Part shown: positions 22,367 to 36,132 of the stretch, piece by piece
Layout: the number at the start of each line of letters is the position of its first letter
Position numbering within the stretch: position 1 is the stretch's first letter
NCBI GenBank assembly: GCA_019321725.1
Contig: CM033113.1
Coordinates: 10,106,001-10,170,000, forward strand
Origin: Paulownia fortunei
Taxonomy: Eukaryota; Streptophyta; Magnoliopsida; Lamiales; Paulowniaceae
Reading direction: 5' to 3'
DNA length: 64,000 bases
Notes under the pieces: model-generated
Database searches by the model: none
Told to the model about the DNA's origin: nothing
What the model saw: only the letters and a program-made list of their open reading frames with translations
Made by a program: the position numbers and the translations under genes

Positions 22367-24997
22367 CATATGTCAAATGTATATGATCTATCACTAAATA
22401 TTTTTATTTAAAAAAATATTTTATACATTTGATGTTAATTAATAATATGAAATAAAATTGACACCCCACAATAAAATACAGATAACTAATTATGGTTTCA
22501 ATAAAGAAGAAGTTGAAGGTCAAAACCCAGATGAAGAAAGCGAAATTGTATTCAATTTGGTAGGGTTAGCTTTTTAATTACGCTAATTAATTACTGATAA
22601 TCAAGATAATTTAGTCAAGCTTAAGGCAGCCAATATATTTTATAGGTATTACTGTTATTTTGTGCGTGAGTGCGTGTGCGCATCCATTTAAATTCACTGT
22701 CCTAACAAAAGAAATTAATCAGATCATCTGTTATGAGTATCTATTATTTGTCCAGCTGATGGTATATGACTCGTACAATACTAGTTAATTAAGGATCTTA
22801 ACCAATAAGCTATATGGATAACCAATGCTTCATGATTACAATCTTCTCCTTAAACTATATAGAGATTAACGAATTTCAAAAGGAAAAACTATACATATAT
22901 ATATATATCATAAAACATGTGTGTGTGTGTGTATTAACGAGTCTAAAAAATGAAATATATATATATATATCACCTTTAATTGATATTCTTGGAAATATTA
23001 ATTATATGGTACGATACTAGAAATAGTGGAATGAAATAGCCTAATGCAAAACTCAATAGGATGGAGAAATTAAGAGCCCGTTTATTTACATTTTCAGACT
23101 AGCTCATTTTCATATTTTTAGTATTTTTAAAGTTGAAAATATTTTTAATAGATTTTTGTGTGTAAAAATGTATTTAGATTAGTTATAGGAAAATGTGGAC
23201 TATATAGATATAAGAATGAAAATATTTAGTTTATGATTTTCTATATGGGGAAATAGAAGATCTTTTAAAATGTATTCCATTACAATAATTTCAAAAGAAT
23301 GATTTTTATGTGATAATAATATTGTAATACAAAAGTGATGATTTGTGGGTTATATTATTATTTTTTATGTCACATCAATTAAATTATATTGGGAGACATA
23401 AATTTGATGTGGGTTTCATTTATTTTTTTTATGTCACATCAAATTTATGTTGATCCTAAGAAAAAATATTATATAATTTTTTTATAAATTTTAATTATTT
23501 TTAAATTAGTAGAATATTATGTGTAATATTAATGATATAGGTCCTATTTTAACAATCAGTATGGATATCACAGTACCAAAAGCAAAACTCCTATTATGAC
23601 AGACTTTATTAGTAATTACTTCACATCCGTTCTCATTTTGTAAAAATGATTAATCAAAATTGTTAGAAGTTTATTTTACTAAATTGTAAATCATTTTAAT
23701 TTTCTTCCAAGAACTGATGTAGGACATTACAGAACAACCTTAGAATGAAAATAAGTGAGGTTTCTATTAAAAAGTAGGTAAAATAAATATATTTTTGATT
23801 TTCAAATAATAAAAATTAGAAAAATTCCTTTCGAAAAAATATAAACAAACCCTCTAAAGTTGTCTAAGATTTAAAACAAAAGTCCCAAAAAAAAAAGGAA
23901 AACTTAACAACCTTAATTGCGGCCTTACAAAATCATTTTCATTCGAGAAAAAAAAAATATTGGTTTAATTTTATATCTTTTATGTAAATATTCATGGGTT
24001 TCTGAATAAGGTCTTAATCACCAATAATTCCCTTCAGAGTTTTGATCTGCGATATTTTTGATAAAATAATTAAATTTTAATCCAGGTCATATTTTAATCG
24101 AGCTCAAGAATTTTTAATTGATGTTATTGGGCCATCACAAAATGGGCCTAGAATCAATGAATCTTGTAGGGCTTTCTTCTAGGGTAGTTTCCTTGGTTGG
24201 TTTAGGTGGGATTTAATAAGATATCCACTTAAATTCATGTTTACCTGTATTAATCTTAAGGCCCACGAAACTCAAGCTAATTTTTGGAAATGAGATGTCT
24301 CAAATTTGTGGTGTGATTAGCGAATCCTTCATGATTAGGAGACAATTATAGATATTGAAATATCCTTAAAGCCTCTAAAATATATCATTATGACATTATC
24401 TGTTATTCATATTTATAATTGCAAATAAAAATTATCCTTTATAGTTAATAGTGTTCAAGAATTGTGGTTTGCAAGTAAAAAATATCATTATATTGTTTCT
24501 TTATAATGCAAAATTGCATTAAAATTAACTCTTCTATATAAATATATATTTTCAGATTTTGATGCAAACTAAACTGAGCACCAAAATTAAGTTGTGTGTG
24601 TGGGGGGGGTTTTTTTTTTTTTTTTTCTGTATCCAAGCAAGCAAAGAAATTTGTACTTGCCATAAATATGCTCTAAAGGTGGTGGACTTTTTTGAGTGAA
24701 AATCATTGATACTCAAGTTAAAATAATTTTTAAAATAAGAACTAAAAGAATAATCATTAGATCAAGCGTGAGGCCCCCATACTAAGATGTCTTGTGTTCA
24801 AATCCCGTTAATGTGAATATTAATCTATTTGTATAATAGTTTCTCATATTAGGATTTCATATTTTAATGTAATGAATAATATAATTGTTCATATTTAATG
24901 ATGTTGAAATTTAAATATAATGAATAGTAAATATTTCTTCTTTCCCCTTAAAAAAAATCTTTAACGAACTCAATTATCCACTCTTAATGTAACTATT

Positions 24998-25402
24998 GTT
25001 TCAAAATCGAATCGGACCTAACTGATCGGTTCAACTGCGAACCGATGGTTGATCGAGTTTATTTACTGCAAATAATCGAAAATCGGTCAAAATATGTGGG
25101 TTTTTTTTTTTTTTTTTTGAAAAAGCTTAGATATGGTATTTGGTTATATATATAAACGGTTATTTGAATTTCGCACTTTAGATGTATTTTTGGTTGGTTA
25201 TTTATTTTTTTACTTTTAAACTTGAGTACATAATAATTATTTTATTATATTATATTTTAAATAATAAAATTAAAAATATATAATTAATTTTTATTAAATC
25301 GATTCGACAGTTGAATTGTCAAACCAATTAAATAGATAATCAACGATAAAATTGATTTTGTTATCGATTTGATTATAAAAATACTAAGTGTAAAACAATG
25401 AG
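24998..25402. repeat. MITE-like dispersed repeat, second copy
   Basis: Begins ATTGTTTCAAAATCGAATCG and ends TAAGTGTAAAACAAT, with GATCGGTTCAACTGCGAACC near the left end and GTTATCGATTTGATTATAAA near the right. It shares layout with 21918-22366. Confidence 0.45.
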
Positions 25403-26585
25403 TCATATCCCAACTTGGAAGTTATACTAGCCTAGTCCAACTTGGTATGGGCCAACCTGCATGCAGTAACATAACTGGCCATAATCTAGCGCAATTCCAC
25501 CTTTAACGGATCATATATTTGTGGTATCAATTAGAACCATCAACCTCCAAGCCCAATTATCCAGGGCAAGAGACACTGGTTTCAGATTCATATCCGAACC
25601 CGAATTTTTGGACTTTTGGCAGATCAAAATTTAGATAGAATATTGAGGATCAGGTCAGATCCAATTCTGGATTCAAGTAAAGAATTTTAGCAACCAAATT
25701 GGTGTCGGATCCAGTCAAATCCAAACCCTTAACGGCCCTACACAAAATGGTGGAATAGATAGCAAATTAGCCATGTAAACCCAATTAGTATAAAAATTTG
25801 AGTTAGAGTGAAATTGGTTAGAAAAGTGAAACCACCACTTACAAGGTAAATTTCAATTTAATTTTTCGATTTTGGAGAAATAGAGTTAAGATATAGTGCA
25901 TCTTAGTTGGATTGTGGTGAATGTCCAATGAGAATTATTATCTTCTTTTTGACTATTTTACTTTTCTATATTTCGAATTGAAAATCTACTACAATCCTTG
26001 ATTTTTGAATTTTTTTTATAAATATTTAAAAATAAAATTCAAAATCATGTTTATAGTGAGAAAAATATTTTTCTTATTAACATTGAAAATCCAAACATCA
26101 TGTAAAGGCCCTTAATGTCCAAACGTTAAAACTGCCACGATTTTGAGTTTTTAGTATGATGCATACAAAACTAAAAAAAAAAGTTGGAAAAAATTAAATC
26201 CCATGGAAGTTGGTCAGAATTTGGTAAAAATATTCAATCGTGACATTTTTTTTTATAAAACAAAACATATTTTATTGTCTAATAAAATTTAAAAAAAAAA
26301 AGAAAAGAAAAGAAAATCTGTGCCAAATAATGAAAGCCTCAATTTCATATTCGAAAGGCCCAATGGACTTAAAAGCAGGCCCCGACGGGAATTCATATGC
26401 TTATCTGATATCGACGGTTTGGCTATGGCTTCGATTTTGGCCTCAAGTTCCCTTTGCCAAATTGAAGAAGACCCTTTTACACTTTACAGCTGAACTCTAA
26501 ACCTCAACTAGCCATCTTCACACTTTTCTTTTAGCTTTTCCACAAAATTAAATTATAAGTATACAAAATCTATGTTCAATTGAAT

Positions 26586-29388
26586 ATGCACACTACTTCG
26601 ATTGCTTCATGGCACACTTGCTACTATTATCCTGTTCCTAATCATCTCTTCTCCCACCATCTCCATCTTCATCTTCCCAGCAAGATTGCACTCAATTCGA
26701 AACCCCGTAAGTCCCAATGCACAAATCATAGCCTCCTCACACTCACTGCCACACACAGTTGCAGCAAAGAACAAGAAAAGAAGCAGAATCATCATTATCT
26801 GGAAGGAACTCCATACCCAGGTCAAGAAAACCGCGAATTGTTCCAAGAGTTTTGCTCTTCTATTGAAACTCCGGAACCCCAATTTGTAGAAGGTGAAAAA
26901 GAACGAGGATTTGGGGTAGATAACTCGTCGGGCATTTCATCGAACATGAGGTGGGCTGATCTGAAAGCGGCATTGGGACAGAGGATTAATCTGGAAGGCA
27001 TCGCTTGCTCCGTTGGGATTTTGTCCAAAGACAAGCAATTGGCAATCCCTCATGTTACTGTGTCTGATATAAGGTATATTGATTGGGCCGAGCTGAAAAA
27101 GAGGGGGTTTGAAGGTGTTGTCTTTGACAAGGACAATACTATTACTGTTCCTTACTCTTTGAGCTTGTGGGCGCCCCTTGGATCATCTATAGAACAGTGT
27201 AAATCTTTATTTGGCAATAATATTGCGGTGTTCAGTAACTCTGCGGGTAATTCTGATGAAACCATTTGGAAATTTGGGTTAAATTTCTTTTTTAGCTGTG
27301 TATTTTGTGTTTGTTTCAGTGAAATTGCTTAACGTGCCTGATTTTATTAAAATTTTAGGATTGTATGAGTATGACCCTGATGGTAGAAAAGCTGGAGCTC
27401 TTGAGGATGCAATTGGAATCAAAGTGATACGGCACAGTAAGTTTTGCTTCCTCACTTGAAATCTTCAATTTTGATACCAATTTTGTGCATTATGGATGCG
27501 AATTAGCATTTAATGTTGTGGATGCAATTCGAGAAATGAAATTAGATTTTAGGTAATGTTTAGACCATTTAGTGGTTCTCTTTAATGTTGTTTGGTTTTG
27601 TTGCTTTTGTTTATTAAAATAAACCTAGGGGTGAAGAAGCCGGCTGGAACAGCTGAAGAAATTGAAAGGCACTTTGGTTGTGAAGCCTCTAGACTTATTA
27701 TGGTAAGATCCTATGTAGTGATTGTTTTGTTTTCTTTTCCGTGTAGTTTTTTTATTTTTTCTTGGGAATTGGGATGCTTCATCACATAGTATATTGGCTA
27801 TGCCAATGCTAGGTGGGTGATCGGCCCTTCACGGATATTGTCTATGGAAATAGAAATGGATTTTTTACGATACTGACTGAACCATTGAGTACTGCAGAGG
27901 AGCCTTTGATTGTCAGGCAGGTTGGTCACTTCGAATTATTTTCTTGTTTGTGCTGTCTAAGAACCCTAATTGTTTGCAAATGAATGATGTCAAACCTTTA
28001 AGGTCATGGATGTGCGTAAATATTGACTTTTTTGGTAATTTGAAGAATGGGTGAGAAAATATGGTTGATATTTACTTTGTCACGACCATCACGGTTACAT
28101 GTCAATCTTAGGAACTGGGTGATCTTGGTGCATATTTGAACTCGTTTATGCTGCATTGCCATTTAAATTGAATTTTTTGTGTAGTTGTCTTTGATTAATT
28201 TGGAAAGAGTAGAGAAGAAAAATATTGGAGGCTATTGAAAATGCTTAAAAAGGATTAATATCATTGGAGCTTAAAAGTGAAACTTTTTAATTACCTTTAC
28301 TTTTCCAGACTTGATGATATACGACAGAGCCTTTATCTAAGTTGGCTCTAGGAATAGCGGCTGGGTTGGTTTGGCTAAACCTGAGATTTACCTCATTATT
28401 ACCATAATCCTGCCATTCACTCTGCACCTGCTACCTTCGCGCCTCCACCTACTCATACGGCAGCGTGCTGGGGCCTCAAATTTCTCCCTTAAAACTGTTC
28501 CCCACTGCCTGATTTTGCGTTTGGGCAGATTTAGCCAAGTTTGTAACCCATTGCATCTGCCAAGGTTGAAAGTTGTAAAGCCTGCCGCCTGCCAACTGCC
28601 TTAAGGCCTCATTTTCTTTACTTGACCTCGCTCCATAAGGTTTGGTATGGCACGGGCCCACCTGAACTGTCTCCCTTGACATCCCTAGATGGCTCTATAA
28701 ACCCTTTCAGTCACTTTGTCTCTGTTGAAAATGGCATTTGCAAAACTAATGGAAAAAGCAGGGATCAACAACTTTTATTTTTTCATCATCTTATATGGTC
28801 TTATTTGAGCAAGAAGTAAATTCCTGTGTTCATTTACCAAGTTAAAGAATATAAAAGCAGGTCATATGAAGTTATGGTGCAGGCTGCACAACTATGGTTC
28901 TCTCCTTGCTCTGACCTCAAGTGAGGTTTCTTACAGGCAGATGGACGTTTAAAGTTGAATTTTTTTTGTCATAAGTTCACTTCTTTTACACTTTTATACA
29001 TTGTTGAAGTTACTAATTAAAATTGAAGATTGGTTTGTGTTATCTGTTCTCTCAATCTTATGTTCTCTCTGTTCCTGGATTTACAGCTAATAGAACTGAT
29101 AGAAAACAAGAAATTGAAAAAAAAGAAGAAATTAAACTTGAGCACTAGATTCACTTGATCTACTCTATCCTCTGCCCTTGTTAATCTGATTACTACATTA
29201 CAGCTTTTTGTTTACTTTGCTTCCCAAAACTTTTATTTTGGGACATATTATTTGACAAAACAAAATGTTCGCAGGTGAGGCTGCTTGAAGTGGCCATTGT
29301 TAAACAATGGTCAAAAAAAGGCTTGATGCCAATTTGTCACGAGCTTCTTTCAGATCCATTGAAGTGTGTTAAGGATGTACCACTCTGA
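26586..29388 (+). CDS. PGPP1: Phosphatidylglycerophosphate phosphatase, plastid type (YqeG-like HAD)
   Basis: Removes phosphate from phosphatidylglycerophosphate to give phosphatidylglycerol, a thylakoid lipid. Five exons: 26586-27246, 27359-27436, 27629-27702, 27813-27920 and 29275-29388, all GT-AG, giving 344 residues. HAD motif I is VVFDKDNTIT with DKDNT at residues 181-185. The motif II region is VFSNSAG, then KKPAGTAEE and motif IV VGDRPFTDIVYGN. The N-terminal 100 residues are rich in Ser, His and basic residues and poor in acidic ones, as expected of an organelle transit peptide. Length fits the plant family (Arabidopsis At3g58830 type). Intron 4 is 1354 bp while the others are 110-192 bp. 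An AATAAA lies at 29407. Function is taken from the family, and the exon joins restore one continuous frame. Confidence 0.92.
27921..29274 (+). other. Long fourth intron of PGPP1
   Basis: Starts GTTGGT after the exon ending VRQ and ends TTCGCAG before VRLLEVA. The 1.35 kb interior includes a moderately GC-rich patch at 28370-28680, unlike the surrounding AT-rich intron, with short open frames but no recognisable product. It may be an old insertion. Confidence 0.5.
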
Positions 29389-30238
29389 TAAATGTCCTTG
29401 ATAATGAATAAAACAAATCATTCATTCTTTATTTATTCTTTTTGCTTATTCAAAGAAATTTTTTGTAAATTGGCAGCAATCACTTAGGCTACAATCGTCT
29501 TATGAGCTATACTTGGATCTCAATCGGTTTCCAGCAGGGCCATGGATCATTTTCATGTACTCCCACAGTTGCAAAAGCAACTTAAACCTAGCACCTCTCT
29601 GGGGTTTCTGTAAAGAAATTTCATACCAGTTAGGGTGTTCTTGAAAATGATCAATATATAAACAGAGATCTGCTTTTTATAGTGTTCTTGAAAGTGATCA
29701 TGATATATTCTGAGATCGGCTTTTATACCTGGAAAACTATAGTTTTCTTCTGTACCTGAGGAATATATAAATGTGCTAACTTGTGCATTTGATCAGCGAA
29801 CGATCAAATGCATATTAATACCTGGTCTTGTGAAGTATGATTGACCTGCTATCATATGCTATTTCATTTTCTTTCTTTGATTTTCACTCGGGCAGAGTTT
29901 ACGAATTGAGTTGGGGAGTAACTGGCAAAGAAATTGATCAAAGTAGTTACATGCTTTAGTTAATCCTGGAATTTTTCTATCTTTCGTTTTTGTCATGGAG
30001 AAGTAACATGTTAGAACATGGAAAAAAATTTGCAGGGCTTGGACTGGGTCTTGATCCGCAACTATTATTGATTTGTGGAACTCATTATGAATCTGTATAG
30101 GTCCTACAGCACGAAGAGTTGGAATTGTCTTGAGACACAGATCCTGAAGCCTATGAAGGGTTTACCCCATCAATATCACAAAAGAAATATTTATTGTGTC
30201 CTATTTATTATGTCCTATTTATCATACTCACTTCATTG
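29389..30238. other. 3' flank of PGPP1, intergenic
   Basis: Probable 3' UTR followed by non-coding sequence up to the left end of the Mutator-like element. Nothing else recognised. Confidence 0.45.
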
Positions 30239-30345
30239 AGGCATTTAATATATAATAGTAATTTTATATTAAAATTGATTAAATATTGTGTAATGGTTTG
30301 ATTTTACAAATATAGGTGAAAGCTTAAGTCGAGGTTGCAAATTTA
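30239..30345. repeat. Left terminal inverted repeat of the MULE
   Basis: GAGGCATTTAATATATAAT at the outer edge, with GTGAAAGC and CGAAAGCGCAAC further in, mirrors 36905-37025 in inverse orientation. Confidence 0.45.
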
Positions 30346-30878
30346 ATTCGAAAGCGCAACTCTCGTTTACGCTTTTAAATTTTTTTTTTTTACTGATTAA
30401 AGTGCAATAGTAACTTGCACTTTTAAATTTTAATATTTTATATATATATATATTTATATTTATTTTATATATAATTAATATATAAATTTGTGGAGTGGAG
30501 AAATAAGGAGTGAGATGTAATTAAGGATAATTGATATTTTATACATATATTTTAGATAAATATATATATATACATGTATTTAGGTAAATATTTTTTATTA
30601 TAATAATAAATAACATAAAGTTATGTTGTTTAATTTTTTCTTTTACTTCAGTATATGTATGTAAATATTTTAATAAAAATAATAACAATACTATTTTTGT
30701 TTCATAAATTAGATAAATAATTTTTTTGAATAATAATTACAATATTGAATTTAAAAGTTTTGAAAAATACAAGAATAAAAAAAATATTAAAAATAACCAC
30801 CAGTGCCACACGTACATCGTTGGCGTTGGCGTCTATCTCGACGTCCACCCTGAGCAGTAGCAATATCATGTGATTTGT

Positions 30879-33375
30879 CTAATAAGTTATGGAAGTCGAC
30901 TTTCCACGATCATGATAGTCGTTGTCTAGATGTGGAAATGCAATAGGCGAGATAGTAAAATCTCCACGTCCAAAATCGTGTCCTATATGCTGCTGAACAA
31001 ATGGTGTTTGCGCCATGTCTAAATTTGAATTGAGTAGTGTAGAAAATGACATCGTAGATGGTGGCATATCCCAATACAAAGTGAATGAATCATCCGATTG
31101 TGCCTGTTGAGGCACATAATAGTCGGCGGTGCTATCCAAACTGTGTGATACACGATGTGTCGAGGTGGATGGACCTGCCTCATCTGCTACACTAGACATA
31201 AGTGGATGAGGAATATCGTAAGATGTAGAAGTATGGCTAGTAAATGCACCCCGTGTCGAGGTAGAGGGACCCGCATCATCTACTACTCTAGTACGCCTCC
31301 TCGTCCTCCTGGCTGTATCTTATGGTAGTGGCATTTGTATATTTACAGCATCTTGTTGTTTACGAAGTAGGCGTCTGAGATCATCAGTGGCGTGTATAGT
31401 TTCACTCCTCAACTGCATAAGTGAAGCTATATCTTGCTCATTCGCGCCATCAGCACTGAGTCTAATCCTCTCAACCGCCATACTCTAAAATACGTGTAAA
31501 AAAGGAATAATATTAAAGAATATCATAAATATGATGCATACACATTATAAAAAATTTATTAATGAATATCTTACCATAGCTTTCAAATTTGATATGTGTG
31601 AAGGCTGGTATCCCTCCTCCATAGGCAAATGGGATGGTGATATCAGACGGCGTGTAATGCCATCGTACCAATCCATATAGCGAGACTCAGTACTATCGGA
31701 CTCAGTAATGGGAGGGTTAACGATAATAAACTGATGTCTATTTGCCCACTGCGACACATACTCCCAGTGATATCGACCCCAATTCTCTCCACTGCGTCCC
31801 CTGCGGTCTACATCATGTAAAGTCTGCTCATACGGTGATATATCTGGTGGAATGTACTGGCGCATGACCCGCTCTGGGTGATGGAACTCCACGATAGTGT
31901 AGTTGATCAATGGACAACGAGATCTCCACAGTGGCGTATTACACCTTGGACACAACACCATAATATCCGGTGAACTCCTATCATATGGCTCCCATATAAA
32001 CTATAATTATAAAATACATAAATTTGAATTATTTGTACATATATGAAAAGAAAAATCAAATCAAATTTAAACAAGTGTCTTAAATTCTACTCACCTCTCT
32101 ATCAGTCATCCTATCTAGTATATCCCTAATAATCCTGACTGAATGACTCGCTGTACGCGTGAAATTGTAATACTGCATCCACCTATATGTATATAAAAAC
32201 AATCATGAAATAACATTCATGAAACAATAATCACAAAATAATAGTGGAAGTATAAGCTCATTATTATTAGCGTTAATAAATGGGCCTATACCTTGCACCA
32301 TATGGAGGAAGTGGAAGCTCATGATCATTAGCGCCGATGAGTGAGCCCATATTTACTCGCGAACGTAATCGTCTTGGCACCAACGTGGTAATGCGAGACC
32401 ATGCTCATATCTGCAAAAATATATATTAATCTATAGTACAAGGCAAACATATTGATATAACATAAGAAAGTAACAACACTTATATAAAGTTTACCTGTAG
32501 AAGCACCATCGCACCACCAATAACATTCTTGTCTTTATCCGATGCAGTGCACAACTCACGATACATGAAAGACAGTACTGCACAGCCCTAACTAAAATAA
32601 ACAACATCCTTAATCTGCTCCAAACTCTGTAGATATAGCAACGACATTCCATTGCTTGATAAATCAGGACACATAATGCTACCGAGTAGAATCAATGCAC
32701 AGTCGCGTGCATATCGCTCCAACTCATCGTGGGGTGTGTCATCTGTCACTGGGTTAGTCTGAAGATAACCCCTCAAGGCACTCAACAATATACGCCCACC
32801 CCTAAATTGCTGTGAAGTGGATCGAAATTCTAAGTAATGGTGGCAATAATCCTGCCGCTGCTCGGTAATCTTCTCGGATCAACTCCAATAACAGACTGAC
32901 CATCTACTGGTAAACCCCAAATAACTGCAACATCTTGTAGTGTGACAGTCACCTCACCAATGCGAAAATGAAATGTATGAGTCTCAGGTCGCCATCTCTC
33001 GACTAGAGCAGTAATCAAATGAAAGTCCATATCAAAGTGTCCACATCGGTAGACGCCATAGAATCCCATATCATACAGCATATGAACTACACGAGAATGC
33101 AATGCACTCTCTCCACTATGAAGACTCCAAAATGGTGCGCCTGCGTGCCTAACTGTAAGTGTCCTATCAACCGTACCAGCAAATACACTCTCTGAACGGT
33201 GAGTAGCCTGTCGGGATAAAACTGTCGTATCCTGTGGACCATATACAGAAATAATATCCATCTTGTTTACAAATGAATAATACCATGTGTTAGGGATAAT
33301 TTTTTTAATAGCATCACACGAATGTTTACATATAATATGAAATTTAACCATATGGTTAACAACAATTAAACACAA
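30879..33375 (-). pseudogene. Plant mobile domain (PMD / MAIN-like) gene, broken
   Basis: From the right, coding blocks are 33375-32830, 32788 to about 32490, about 32400-32280, about 32170 to 31545 and 31320-30879. The first has the PMD hallmark segments GFYGVYRCGHFDMDFHLI, ALVERWRPETHTFHF and VTLQDVAVIWGLPVDG. The next is the middle of the domain (DELERYARDCALILLGS). The following blocks contain SRITTLVPRRL and PLINYTIVEFHHPERVMRQY. The C-terminal part has a repeated DAGPSTST motif. A stop at 32588-32590 replaces the Trp of the conserved FSWG-like segment, and the frame continues beyond it (CAVLSFMYRELC). Host MAIN/MAIL proteins act in gene silencing, and transposon-borne relatives have no settled function. 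Confidence 0.75.
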
Positions 33376-33509
33376 ATTTTAATATATAACATGAAATTGT
33401 ACATACATCATTAACAACAGTTAAATATAACATCATTACAAAATTATTTCATAAAAATAAGGAGTATTACTCCCGCACAAAAGTAAATACTAATCTAACT
33501 GTAATGACA

Positions 33510-36132
33510 TCATCTATGCTGGGAAGACGAAGTTGTTCCATGTTCTATTGCATTGACCCTTTGCCTTGCTCGTGCTTGTTGTCTAGCACGTGTCTTAAGG
33601 CCAATCCATCTCGTTAGGAATTCGAGTAGTAGTATTTCGTCCACGACGATTCTGAATCCGCAACGCTGAATTATGCCACAACTCCAAAGGGGGCGCATCC
33701 CAATAAACTTCATCTGGCAAAGGCTCAAACTTTCCTTTGTAAGTATCTACATAAGAAGAAGTGTTATAGTACAATTCATGAGTGTTGTTGGATTAACCCC
33801 AAAATGCCGACAAGTATGCATTGCATGCGAGCAAGGTATTCCAAATTGACTCCAATTACCGTATGAACACTCCATTGACCTCAGTTTCACGACGTGTGTA
33901 AAACTCGTGGATGATCCTGGTCGACGTATTATGACAGACGTAAATTGATCTGTGTAATCAAACACGTGTACCATATGCTCTATAGATAGGTTCTGCCAAC
34001 TCTCATACCTTTGTAATATATTATCAGGCCATGGTTGGTTATTCTCCACCATTCGACGACCCTTGGATAGTCGATCGAGAAAATATTTAATAACACGATG
34101 GAACGTAATCTGTAAAATAGCAATGACTGGGAACCATCGTGCACCTTTCAATATTCCATTAATGCATTCTGACATATTTGTTGTCAGAATGTCACATCGC
34201 CATCCTCCATCATAAGCTAGAATCCACTGACATTTATCTATATTCTCCAAGTATGTATGTGCATCATCGTTAAGAGCCTTTATTTTTTCCATTACCTTAT
34301 CAAATTATCTGATTGTCAATTGTGAACCGACTGTATAACACAAATCCCTTAATGCAATACTCTTAAACCACTTGTTGAAGTTAGATGACACATACCTTAA
34401 ACAAAAACGATGCACCCCACGAGGTGGCGTAAAATCAGGTATGTATTGAACAGCTCCAAGTAAGCCACTATGTCGGTCAGATATCAAACAGACACCTTCA
34501 ACCCCGCGGACAATATACATAAACAACATATGCAAAAACCATCTCCAAGATGTAAATATTTCTTTATCAACAACTGCAAAAGCTAGAGGCAAAATCTCTT
34601 GATTTGCATCTATCCCCACAGTAATCAACAACTTGTGTTTATACTTTGTGTAAAGATGTGTTCCATCAACACTTATTACTTTACGATAATTTTGGAACCC
34701 ATCGATACATGGTTTGAATGCCCAGAATACATATTTTAATATTTTCTTTTCTGCGAACTCAGTGTCGATGTGATGTCACTCCATAATTGTGCCTGGATTC
34801 CATTTTTGCAGAACTCCCAAATACTTAAGCAATTTTCTAACTGAGCTCTCTCAAGTGCCATAAATATTTTCCCTTGTGCGTTTCAAACCGTGCCAGGCCT
34901 TATGATATGAAATTTCATACTGATACTTCTCTTTCACATTTTGTTGGACATACTTAATCTCATAGGTCGGGTCACACTGAACTATACCAGTAAGCAACCT
35001 TGATCATATTTTTACATAGGTTGCGATGATCCACAGACACTGAATTCATAAGGTAGGTATGAGGTCCTCCCCACTTGATGATTTTCCATAAATCGAGCTT
35101 TGCTTTCAATGATGCTCAAAGCCCCCAATTACACCATGTGGTCGATGTACTATGGCTGCATTCCACTTTCATAATTTTGGTGTATTCTCAACCACCCGAT
35201 ACTTACATCTGACAACTCATACAGAGTAATTTTTAACTGAAATTTGAGATTTTTTTTGTCTTTGAATACCATACCCTTTTCAAGTTTTCCAATACTAGAG
35301 TTATAAAACTTTCTCTATTTGGAATATCAATAGAATCAACAACTATTTTTGGGTAACATATTGTGAAGAATGGAATAATATGATTAGAATCATATTCATT
35401 TGTTGTTGAGGGCAATGAGGTATAAACTGGCACTTGATGTTAGGATAAGTTGCTCTCATCATGTTGCTTATACATCTCTTCCAAATCATCAATTTCGACC
35501 CCATCATCATCATCATCATCATCATCTTCATCAGCAATTTTATCGGGTTTGGAATTAATATGTTCTTCAGCACCTAAACTGTCGACAAGTGGGTCGGATA
35601 ATTCATCAATGTATGCATTATACGGCTCTGTATTTGTACCTTGAAAATGCTCTTGACCAGCGCTTGAAGCACCTGCATTAAACTCATTGATGCCAACACT
35701 TGCCATACCTTGCGCCACTGTAGTTATTTCAAACACACTATCATCTCTTAAAAATGATGCATACTGATAATACTCATTGCTTGTTGGTATCTCAGGCACA
35801 ATATTGTGAACAATTTGTTCTGCCTCAACATAAAATTCTATAAATTGATTCTCTCTTCCCGGATCTAAAAAAAATTCCAATCCTTCATCATCCGTTATTG
35901 ATATTAGTTGTGACACATTACCGCAACAGTACTTACCAAATAATTTTAATAAGATCTGTTTATCATCAATGCCCGTAATCTGATACGCTTTCAATAGTAA
36001 TTCAGAAAATCTTGTCCTACGAGACATTCTCCTCGCTCCAATTGCAGGGCGATCATATGTCACTGAATTAGCATCTTGTATAATTTGACTAACAAAGTAT
36101 ACCAGAACATCAATGTTGTTTCTATTTGCCAT
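33510..36132 (-). pseudogene. MULE (MuDR-type) transposase, broken
   Basis: The N-terminal MuDR-like part (36132-35440, start MANRNNIDV) ends in a run of about ten aspartates encoded by a GAT-type repeat. A degenerate region follows, then the MULE DDE domain. This includes FWAFKPCIDGFQNYRKVIS, a first catalytic Asp in SVDGTHLY, ILPLAFAVVDKE, and a second Asp in CLISDRHSG. A SWIM zinc finger is present as CSYGNWSQFGIPCSHAMHTC near 33830. In-frame stops include TGA at 34776-34778 in place of Trp in the GTIMEWHH motif and TAA at 34305-34307. The C-terminal tail (about 33510-33730) is frameshifted. The protein is not functional. Confidence 0.82.

Larger units (their letters stand above)
20620..26560. 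other. Gene-free, AT-rich spacer
   Basis: About 6 kb with no gene recognised on either strand. It contains two repeat elements listed separately, TA and TG runs near 22895-22970, and a G/T run near 24600-24625. Confidence 0.45.

Noticed and set aside
24740..24820. tRNA-like B box GTGTTCAAATCCC
   Set aside because: There is no convincing A box and no acceptor stem. At best it is a SINE fragment.
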